Assembly: GCA_019241735.1 (NCBI GenBank)
Contig: JAFAWN010000406.1
Coordinates: forward strand, 1 to 5,445
Length of the DNA stretch: 5,445 nucleotides
Direction of reading: 5' to 3'
DNA from: Terriglobales bacterium
Lineage (GTDB): Bacteria > Acidobacteriota > Terriglobia > Terriglobales > Acidobacteriaceae
In this document: positions 1 through 5,445 of the stretch, one piece after another
Position numbering within the stretch: the stretch's first letter is position 1
Layout of the letters: the number at the start of each line of letters is the position of its first letter
Notes under the pieces: model-generated
Database searches by the model: none
What the model saw: only the letters and a program-made list of their open reading frames with translations
Told to the model about the DNA's origin: nothing
Position numbers and translations under genes: made by a program

Positions 1-2913
1 AATCGGACAGGCGTCGTTCCCCGTGGCTGGGTCCTTTGTCCCTGCCAGGCTGTTGGTCAACGGCATGTTGAACATGTCATAGGTGGGTGTGCCCGTCGCG
101 TCTCCCGTTCCACCGGCGCTGTCATCGAGCGTGATCTGAAATCCGCCCAGGCCGGGTTCATTCGGGGAGAGCACGTCCACACCACCACCTGCATCATGTT
201 CTCCGTTCAGCGGGTAATCGTCCTCAAAGACGAACACGGATAGTGTCGCCGTCTGGTAAGGGCTCGGCTGAGTCAGTACCGTAATGGATTGTGATTTATA
301 ATCTAACCCTTTGGGGATTGGGGCACCTCCCATACCGTGTCCGCATTTGCCAGCTGTTTGACCGGTAGTTGAGCAGTCCGGCGCGCCTCCCCAGCCGCTG
401 ATGAACGGCTGAGCGGCATCGCCAGGCAACACGGAGATATAGTAGCGCTTATTAGGATCAAGGCACGGCGTGTTCGCCGGGACCGATGAACACAACGCAA
501 CCTTGCTCGGGTCGGTGAAGGCGGGCAATGTGACGGGCTGGCCTTGCACCGTCTGGCCGGATCCACAGGAAGCTGCCCCGGTGCAGCCGGTTGCGATTAC
601 CGGCATGTAGCTGGTATGGAAGTTGGTTCCGAAGTTTGGAACAACTCCGTTAGCGCTGTTGGGACAGCCGCTCGACGGAGGGTTCTGCGCGCACTTTGGA
701 TCGACGAAAAAGGTTCGGTCTTCTTCGATAATCCATCGGTAGTCGCTGATAGCGGTCTTTTTGTCTTGTCCATCCACAACGTTGACCACCAGGCCGCCTC
801 CTGGCGGGAAATTGATGGTAGCCGTCATCGTCGCGCTATGCCCGTTTTGTGAGTTTTGCGCTTGGAAAGTAAACGTGGACACTGCGGAGGAGGCTGAGGC
901 CGTAAATCCGCCATTCGGGTCCACTTGGACCGTCAAACCTGAGCCCGGCGTGATCGTTGTCGTATCAATCGTGATGGGCAGACCGGCTCCATCTTTGCAG
1001 TAAGCCAGAAGTCCCGGGCCTTTTGTGGCGAAGTAGCCTGATACGCTCGCATTGAATGTTGGCGCGGTGCAGGTAACACCTGCTGTGTTCTGAACGCTAG
1101 ATGGACCGAGAGTGACGGTCGCGGTCACGCCGGAGGAGCAGGTTGTTCCTGTAACCGTTCCGTTCGCACAGTAACTGAATTGGTCCGAAGTAGCGGTACT
1201 GTTCGGGACGTACGTAAACGTGCCGTTTTTGGAAAGGGTTACGGTTCCGTTGCTCGCCTGAGCCAGCAGGGTGACTCCATACACGTTCGTATCGTTCGCA
1301 ATGACACCCTTGGACGGGTCAGTCACGTTAAACGTTACGCCCGCAAACAAAGCATTATAAGTATCCGGTACTGCTTTCGCAGCGCCGATCGAACCAGCAC
1401 TTGGCAGCTTTCCGCCGTTCACACTGATGTAAGCCAACATGCCGGCGTCGCGCGCAATCGCGTTCGCAGAGAGGCTCAACTGACGATCGAAGACCGGCAG
1501 GGGGAGGGCAGCGGTTGGGGTCGGGGCGTTCAGCATCACGTCATAGGTCTTGCCTGCAGCCATGAACACTTCGTTCTGCACGCGCGGAACGCCCGGAAGC
1601 GGATTGCCATCTTCCGCAATCAGCGAGAATCCATTCACGTTAGAGCCGCCCGTCTGAGCGCCGACGATAGAGGGGACATGCATGCGCAGGCCGGCGTTGA
1701 CAAAGCGGACCAGAACATTACCTGTGACCGGGCCGCTCGCGGAGCCTGATTGCGCGGCAAATAGCGATTTCGCGGCATTCGTTTTGTCGAATGCCACACC
1801 GTTAAAAAGGTAATAAAGCGGGGTATAATTCACGACCGGCGGATAACAGGCAGCGGCGCCCCCATTGCAATGAGCGAGCGAGTTTGCAGTCAGTCCTTGC
1901 AGGACCGCAGTCGCGCTTGCGCCTGTCCCACCCCCGCCTGAGAGGATCACGGTCGGAGGGGAAATATACCCGGAGCCGCCGGTTACTATATTGATGGCCG
2001 TTACTGCACCCGCTGAATTCGTGACAGCAGTCGCGGTGGCTCCGCTCCCGCCGCCGCCCGAGAAGGTCACGGTCGGAGCGGAGGTGTAATTCGCGCCACC
2101 GTTGATAACGTTCACGGAGACAACGGGTCCGGCGGCTGTCGGACCGTAGGTGGCGCTTTCGCTAAAGCCGGGCGTCGCCACGGCGGCCGCGACAGCACTA
2201 TTTTGCCTCGGGTCGATTTCGCTCATTAAGAGCGGCACCTCAGCGGAGTAGCTCACGTTGGGATAAGCGGTCCCGGGACTGGAATTGCCAGGCGGCGTAG
2301 TCACTACCAGCATGCCGTAGAGTCCCATCGCGCCCTGAATCGAAGGATGGGTACCGGACTCGATCAGGTAGGTGCCGGGCCTCAGATTCGACCAAGTCAG
2401 CTGTGTCGTATTGCCGGAGGGCACCTCCGTTGCAAAAGACTGCACACGAGCCGCTTGCGCGGGCGGTGTAAACGCTGGGCCGGAATTGGCAATCGGCCAA
2501 GTCGTGTAATAACTGGCATGACTCGGGCTGGGTGCCGTGGTTGCTGTTTGACCGAGGCCTCCTCCGAACTGCCCCACGATGACGAGCGAGGTCGGAACCG
2601 GATTGGGCAGGTTATTGGTCAAATTAATCTGGAGGCTGCTTCCTGTCACGGTGATGATCACCGGCGACCAGCCTCCGCCTGCGTTCGGGTTCAACGCCGC
2701 GCAGGTCGCTGTCGGAGTGTTGGTCGTGCTGTCAGGCTTGCCACAGTTGTAGCCCCACATCGGCACGCTGCTGCCATCGGGCAACACTGTGCTGCTCGCC
2801 CCGGCGGTTAAGTTGATGGTTTGACTTGAAGCGAGACTTGCCCCCAAAAGAAGAAGGCCCGCTAAAAATGTTGCTCGTGTTTTGGGCACACGTGTCCTGT
2901 GTTTTATAAACAT
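1..2913 (-). CDS. Large secreted protein: ligand-less cupredoxin module fused to adhesin-like beta domains (3' partial)
   Basis: Gene 3. ATG at 2911-2913 opens a frame with no stop through position 1: 971 residues, with more beyond the edge. A signal peptide is clear (MFIKHRTRVPKTR, then ATFLAGLLLLGASLASS, cleavage near residue 30, no lipobox). Residues about 31-500 are a two-domain multicopper-oxidase module matching gene 2: WGYNC with C57/C71, GLYGMLVV at 197-204, SEIDP at 231-235, LYYLFNG at 366-372. Copper ligands are gone: ESG (185-187) replaces HCH, and HPFHEH and HSH have no equivalent. A Gly-rich tandem repeat (about 261-338) is inserted between the two domains. Residues about 514-600 (GVIANDTNVYGV, NGTFTYVPN) resemble cadherin/VCBS-type Ig repeats. 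From about 700 comes a Cys-containing stretch with SDYRWIIEEDRTFFVDPKC, then VFVFEDDYPLNGEHDAGG (893-910) and GLGGFQITLDD, like SdrD_B or carboxypeptidase-regulatory beta domains. Inferred role: surface scaffold or anchor for genes 1 and 2. Domain names rest on motif recognition, not a search. Confidence 0.9.
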   Translation of the reverse strand, partial: MFIKHRTRVPKTRATFLAGLLLLGASLASSQTINLTAGASSTVLPDGSSVPMWGYNCGKPDSTTNTPTATCAALNPNAGGGWSPVIITVTGSSLQINLTNNLPNPVPTSLVIVGQFGGGLGQTATTAPSPSHASYYTTWPIANSGPAFTPPAQAARVQSFATEVPSGNTTQLTWSNLRPGTYLIESGTHPSIQGAMGLYGMLVVTTPPGNSSPGTAYPNVSYSAEVPLLMSEIDPRQNSAVAAAVATPGFSESATYGPTAAGPVVSVNVINGGANYTSAPTVTFSGGGGSGATATAVTNSAGAVTAINIVTGGSGYISPPTVILSGGGGTGASATAVLQGLTANSLAHCNGGAAACYPPVVNYTPLYYLFNGVAFDKTNAAKSLFAAQSGSASGPVTGNVLVRFVNAGLRMHVPSIVGAQTGGSNVNGFSLIAEDGNPLPGVPRVQNEVFMAAGKTYDVMLNAPTPTAALPLPVFDRQLSLSANAIARDAGMLAYISVNGGKLPSAGSIGAAKAVPDTYNALFAGVTFNVTDPSKGVIANDTNVYGVTLLAQASNGTVTLSKNGTFTYVPNSTATSDQFSYCANGTVTGTTCSSGVTATVTLGPSSVQNTAGVTCTAPTFNASVSGYFATKGPGLLAYCKDGAGLPITIDTTTITPGSGLTVQVDPNGGFTASASSAVSTFTFQAQNSQNGHSATMTATINFPPGGGLVVNVVDGQDKKTAISDYRWIIEEDRTFFVDPKCAQNPPSSGCPNSANGVVPNFGTNFHTSYMPVIATGCTGAASCGSGQTVQGQPVTLPAFTDPSKVALCSSVPANTPCLDPNKRYYISVLPGDAAQPFISGWGGAPDCSTTGQTAGKCGHGMGGAPIPKGLDYKSQSITVLTQPSPYQTATLSVFVFEDDYPLNGEHDAGGGVDVLSPNEPGLGGFQITLDDSAGGTGDATGTPTYDMFNMPLTNSLAGTKDPATGNDACPI
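1900..2133 (-). repeat. Two-copy 120-bp in-frame tandem repeat (Gly-rich beta repeat) in gene 3
   Basis: Unit 1 is residues 261-300 (2014-2133) and unit 2 is 301-338 (1900-2013), at a period of exactly 40 codons. Both follow the pattern AGxV, then (V/I)N(V/I)xxGGxxY, then PTV, SGGGG, GA and ATAV. Over the 32-residue core, 19 positions are identical, while the DNA has diverged at many third positions, so the duplication is old or under protein-level selection. Similar Gly-rich repeats occur in bacterial surface and tail-fibre-like proteins. The pair sits in the linker between the two cupredoxin domains, where gene 2 has no counterpart. Confidence 0.85.
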
Positions 2914-2926
2914 GGGTTATGTCTCG

Positions 2927-2932
2927 TCCTTA
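2927..2932 (-). promoter_or_regulatory. Shine-Dalgarno of gene 3 overlapping the gene 2 stop
   Basis: Coding-strand TAAGGA: the TAA is the stop of gene 2 and AAGGA is the ribosome binding site for gene 3. The spacer to the ATG is 13 nt (CGAGACATAACCC), the same as at the previous junction. A weaker GAG within the spacer is an alternative site. This supports the ATG at 2911-2913 as the start of gene 3. Confidence 0.65.
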
Positions 2933-4555
2933 ATTCGACTCGTCTATTGGAAACTCCCGGGAATCGACGAGCATCATCATCATCATTCCGCCTGGGAACA
3001 TATTGTTGGTAGTAATCTCGCGCTCATTGTGCGAGTGCCACATGAAAGCGAAGGCAGCCTCGTTGGCTGGCGAGTTTGCGATCGTCCCGGAGGGGGGAGT
3101 TACACCTGTCGTAGCGCAATTAGGCGCATTCGTGTTCGCGGCATCGGGAGCCATGCAGCCGGTTGCCCGTAATGTCGCATCCGGACCGAGATAGGGACTG
3201 CCGCCGTACCAGTTGCCATTCGTCAGGATATTGGGGTTGGGCAGTGTGATCGGTCCGTTCGCTCCCACGTCGCCGAATGGCGTCTGCTCAAGAGGCTTAT
3301 TATGATCCGCGCACCACTCGTAGTAATTAATGGCTTTCGGATCGCCAGTGTTATAGCCGTTGGCGTCCGGGTTACAGGTCAAGGGCGGTTGGGCGACGGG
3401 TGGACCAGTCGACTTTGGATTGTGTCCGTACATGTCCCAATTCAAGCCGCGGCCTGTATAGTAGAAGATTCCGTCCATTGCCATTCCCGGTGTGGTGGTA
3501 GTCGTAAACAGCGCCGGTCCCGCCAGTGCCGCTCCGTCCGGCGTCAAAAGTAAGTTGCCGTCACGCGCTAGAACTCTCACGTGATTCGCGTGTTCGTGAA
3601 AGGGATGCTGCCAGCGTCCCTGGCCGATGATTCGCAGCAGCACCTGCTCACCCGGATGCAGATGCGGGTTGCCATTGTAGGGCTGGTGCGGATACTGCGG
3701 AGAATAGTTCGGGTCCATATCGTCCGGCATGGAACGGCCGTTGATGAGAAAGTATGTGGGGTGGTAAGGCTCAGTGGGAACATTGAGACTGCACCCCGGA
3801 GCGCCCGCTGTACAATTTCCCGTAGCGGTGACCTGCGCCAGAGCAGCGGAGTGAATGGCTGGGTCCATCTCCGAAAATTGAAATAAATACTCCCGGTCGT
3901 AGCACGTATGCGGATCGTCGTAAGCCGACGAAACCAGACGGAAATTTTGCTCGTTATGGTACGTGCGCGCTGCATCGTTGCTGGCCTGTAAGTCCCCAAT
4001 ACAGGCTGTTCCTTGTACTGGCGACTTCGGCAGAACAATGAGTGCTCCGTACAATCCCATTTCTATCTGCAAGTCACCCTGCGTGCCGCTGTAATAAGCG
4101 TGAGTGCCGGGAGTGGAAGCAGTGAAGCTGTAGGTCACGGGTGTGTTCTGTGCAGCCTCCTGAGTCAGCACGCCCCCGACTCCACCTGAAGTCGTGACGG
4201 CAAACCCCGGAAACAAAATGGACGTGTTCCCTGCGGCGCTTGGGAGCTTATTAGTCAAAGTAACTGTGACAGAATCGCCTTCTGTCACGATCAAAGTCGG
4301 ACCGGGCACTTGCATGGTGCTGCAGAAACCCGTGGTGGTCAGAGTAGATGGCAGGAACTTCGGGCTGCTGCCGGGCGTGGGCGTACATCCATACCCCCAC
4401 GAGTACACCGCCTGTCCATCAGGCTGGGTCAGATAAGCCGGTGAGGCGGTCAGTTGAAAAGCCGGCCCTTGTATGCCGGGAGCAGCACCAAACGCGTTGA
4501 CCAACAATGCCAGGGCGCCTGTGACTACTCGTAACGTATAGCTTCGTAAAGTCAT
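2930..4555 (-). CDS. Secreted multicopper oxidase subunit with trinuclear-site histidines, no type 1 Cys
   Basis: Gene 2, complete, 541 aa, ATG start to TAA. Residues 1 to about 23 form a Sec signal peptide (MTLRSYTLR, hydrophobic VVTGALALLVNAF, cleavage near AFG/AA). Domain 1 (about 30-175) keeps the cupredoxin frame (PGPTLIVTEGDSVTVTLTN, GLYGALIV at 167-174) but has no HxHG motif, and YSG (155-157) replaces HCH. Domain 2 begins at TYFLINGRS (267-275). It carries HPFHEH (H317, H320, H322, plus H325) and ends with WHSHNERE (506-513), FPGG and five consecutive Met (524-528). HxxHxH and HSH are trinuclear copper ligands in this family, but Ser508 sits where the type 1 Cys would be. A loop of about 130 residues between the two motifs holds four Cys; the total of ten Cys is even, suggesting disulfides in an exported protein. 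It lies 16 nt after gene 1 and 16 nt before gene 3. The likely role is a partner supplying half of a copper site; an independent enzyme seems unlikely without a type 1 copper. Confidence 0.93.
   Translation of the reverse strand: MTLRSYTLRVVTGALALLVNAFGAAPGIQGPAFQLTASPAYLTQPDGQAVYSWGYGCTPTPGSSPKFLPSTLTTTGFCSTMQVPGPTLIVTEGDSVTVTLTNKLPSAAGNTSILFPGFAVTTSGGVGGVLTQEAAQNTPVTYSFTASTPGTHAYYSGTQGDLQIEMGLYGALIVLPKSPVQGTACIGDLQASNDAARTYHNEQNFRLVSSAYDDPHTCYDREYLFQFSEMDPAIHSAALAQVTATGNCTAGAPGCSLNVPTEPYHPTYFLINGRSMPDDMDPNYSPQYPHQPYNGNPHLHPGEQVLLRIIGQGRWQHPFHEHANHVRVLARDGNLLLTPDGAALAGPALFTTTTTPGMAMDGIFYYTGRGLNWDMYGHNPKSTGPPVAQPPLTCNPDANGYNTGDPKAINYYEWCADHNKPLEQTPFGDVGANGPITLPNPNILTNGNWYGGSPYLGPDATLRATGCMAPDAANTNAPNCATTGVTPPSGTIANSPANEAAFAFMWHSHNEREITTNNMFPGGMMMMMLVDSREFPIDESN
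2972..2986 (-). repeat. (ATG)5 trinucleotide run encoding Met524-Met528 of gene 2
   Basis: Five perfect CAT triplets on the plus strand read as ATG x5 on the coding strand. They give the MMMMM run just after the FPGG turn and 15 residues after the WHSH copper motif. The run is in frame, so slippage would change the Met count without breaking the gene. Confidence 0.9.
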
Positions 4556-4568
4556 GACTGTGTGTGCA

Positions 4569-4574
4569 CTCCTA
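4569..4574 (-). promoter_or_regulatory. Shine-Dalgarno of gene 2 overlapping the gene 1 stop
   Basis: Coding-strand TAGGAG: the TAG is the stop codon of gene 1 and AGGAG is the ribosome binding site for gene 2. The spacer to the ATG is 13 nt (TGCACACACAGTC), longer than usual. The arrangement fits termination-reinitiation coupling and supports the ATG at 4553-4555, which is followed directly by a signal peptide. Confidence 0.7.
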
Positions 4575-5445
4575 ATTGATATGAATTTCGGTCATGAGGC
4601 CGCCGAAGTTCTCAGCGTCGTTGGCCAAATGATCCAAGTTGGGGGTGTACAAGTAGAACACCTGGCCCGACTGGTACGTCTTGGTATCGGAAGCGTCCAA
4701 GATGACGTCGATGGACTCGCCGCCTCCCAGCGTGATTGAGTTCGTGTAGTAGTCCATGTTGTTACCTGCCTGATCGCGCAACAATTTTGCATTCTGTCCG
4801 ATCACGTGCATACGAATACCCAAAGAGGCGAGCGTCTGATACTCCGTGACATCCAGATCGGAAATTCGGAGCAGTGCTTTACCGCCTGCCGGAATGTTAA
4901 TAATCGAGGGCAGTGGCTGGGAGAAGTGGCTCTGCCCGTCTGCGGATACGGTTTGCATCGGTCCGGGCGTGATCGTATCGGGATAGCTGCGTCCATTTAA
5001 CAAGAAGTATTTGTCTTTCATATCGGCAAAACCCTCCGGGTTAAATGTCATTCCTACAAAATGAAAGTTTGGATCGAAGCCGTGAATTTGAATTGGGTAC
5101 TCAACATCGTAGGCCGTGGAGCCATCGCCGTCGTTGTAGGCATACTTCTGTGGCTGGTTGTAATTTGGGTTTGTGATTTGGCTGCCTACCTTGTCGAGTT
5201 TTTGCGTCGCGCCGGTGTTAGTCTTCGGAAGGGAATTAGTGCAGACGATATCCGCTGAGGGGTTACAGGCCGTCCGCAAATCGTTCTGCTGCAAACCCAA
5301 AGCCGTATAGAGATCGGTTCCCTGCTTTACCCGATTCTGCCGGGGCCTGACATATAATTGGCCCACCATGCCCATCTGCAAGTGTTCCGGCGGCGTGATG
5401 TGACAATGCCAGAAATAGGTGCCGGCGTCCGGCGCTAAATAATAG
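4572..5445 (-). CDS. Multicopper oxidase, type 1 copper-bearing subunit (5' partial)
   Basis: Gene 1 of the cluster. The frame is open to the right edge and ends at TAG (4572-4574), giving 290 visible C-terminal residues; the true start is outside. Numbering from the edge, residues 12-26 read WHCHITPPEHLQMGM. This is the fourth copper motif of multicopper oxidases: H13 and H15 would bind the trinuclear cluster, and C14, H21 and M26 the type 1 copper. It closes one cupredoxin domain. A second domain follows, entered by KYFLLNGRSYPD (about residues 133-144). There the usual HxxHxH is replaced by TLASLG, and the final HxH by YTP (266-268), before NFGGLM near the C-terminus. So domain 1 can bind copper and domain 2 cannot. 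Known for the family: periplasmic or extracellular oxidation of metals or phenols coupled to O2 reduction. The substrate here is unknown. The first HxH motif should lie upstream of the window; extra upstream domains cannot be excluded. Confidence 0.9.
   Translation of the reverse strand, partial: YYLAPDAGTYFWHCHITPPEHLQMGMVGQLYVRPRQNRVKQGTDLYTALGLQQNDLRTACNPSADIVCTNSLPKTNTGATQKLDKVGSQITNPNYNQPQKYAYNDGDGSTAYDVEYPIQIHGFDPNFHFVGMTFNPEGFADMKDKYFLLNGRSYPDTITPGPMQTVSADGQSHFSQPLPSIINIPAGGKALLRISDLDVTEYQTLASLGIRMHVIGQNAKLLRDQAGNNMDYYTNSITLGGGESIDVILDASDTKTYQSGQVFYLYTPNLDHLANDAENFGGLMTEIHIN

Noticed and set aside
1180..1749. A 189-residue open frame on the plus strand
   Set aside because: It is antisense to gene 3, has no recognisable motif, signal or ribosome site, and its composition (Arg/His/Ser-rich) is typical of a shadow frame opposite Gly/Ala/Thr-rich coding sequence.
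2347..2811. A 154-residue plus-strand frame
   Set aside because: It is antisense to the signal-distal part of the gene 3 cupredoxin module, which is clearly coding on the minus strand; no motif or Shine-Dalgarno supports it.
1..2913. Frameshift or pseudogene status for gene 3
   Set aside because: All 971 codons read through without a stop and every section shows protein-like, domain-consistent sequence. The loss of copper ligands is by substitution, not by frame damage.
2914..2929. Terminator or internal promoter between the genes
   Set aside because: The 16-nt gaps are too short, and no hairpin with a T-tract or -35/-10 pair is visible there.
2882..3172. Plus-strand frame containing a five-His run (metal-binding peptide?)
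   Set aside because: The His run is the antisense reading of the (ATG)5 tract that codes Met524-528 of gene 2. The frame crosses the gene 2/gene 3 junction and has no independent support.
3577..4038. A 153-residue minus-strand frame inside gene 2
   Set aside because: It overlaps gene 2 in another frame; the gene 2 frame holds the cupredoxin motifs, while this one is Arg/Thr/Ser-rich with no domain.
5061..5258. Plus-strand 65-residue hydrophobic frame resembling a membrane segment
   Set aside because: It is antisense to gene 1, where the minus-strand cupredoxin frame is continuous. The hydrophobicity comes from the complement of Asn/Tyr/Thr/Asp codons.
5379..5381. TTG as the start codon of gene 1
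   Set aside because: The frame continues upstream to the window edge and includes the essential WHCHITPPEH motif directly before this codon, so the TTG is an internal Leu.

Overview
The window holds one tightly packed minus-strand gene cluster and nothing else. In transcription order (right to left) there are three secreted multicopper-oxidase (cupredoxin-fold) genes. Gene 1 runs off the right edge (290 C-terminal residues visible). Gene 2 is complete (541 aa). Gene 3 runs off the left edge (971 N-terminal residues visible, no stop). Each internal junction is a 16-nt gap in which the upstream stop codon is part of the downstream Shine-Dalgarno sequence, so the three are very probably one translationally coupled operon. 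The promoter and terminator lie outside the window, and the plus strand shows no credible gene.

The copper-ligand motifs are divided among the proteins. Gene 1 carries an intact HCH-x5-H-x4-M type 1 copper motif in its first visible domain, but its second domain has lost all ligands. Gene 2 is the reverse: a degenerate first domain and a second domain with HPFHEH and WHSH motifs, the latter with Ser in place of the type 1 Cys. Gene 3 starts with a two-domain cupredoxin module that has lost essentially every ligand. It then continues into a Gly-rich tandem repeat insertion, a cadherin/VCBS-like Ig domain, a Cys-containing region, and an SdrD_B/carboxypeptidase-regulatory-like beta domain at the window edge. 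My inference is that the products form a six-cupredoxin assembly split over three polypeptides, like a ceruloplasmin or MnxG ring in pieces. One trinuclear copper site would be completed between gene 1 and gene 2, and gene 3 would act as scaffold or surface anchor. The substrate is unknown; extracellular metal oxidation such as Mn(II) or Fe(II) is plausible but unproven.

Organism: a bacterium with moderately high GC by eye, Sec-type signal peptides and canonical Shine-Dalgarno sites. Large secreted Thr/Ser/Asn/Gly-rich proteins of this kind suggest a free-living environmental bacterium, probably Gram-negative. I cannot assign a phylum from the sequence alone.
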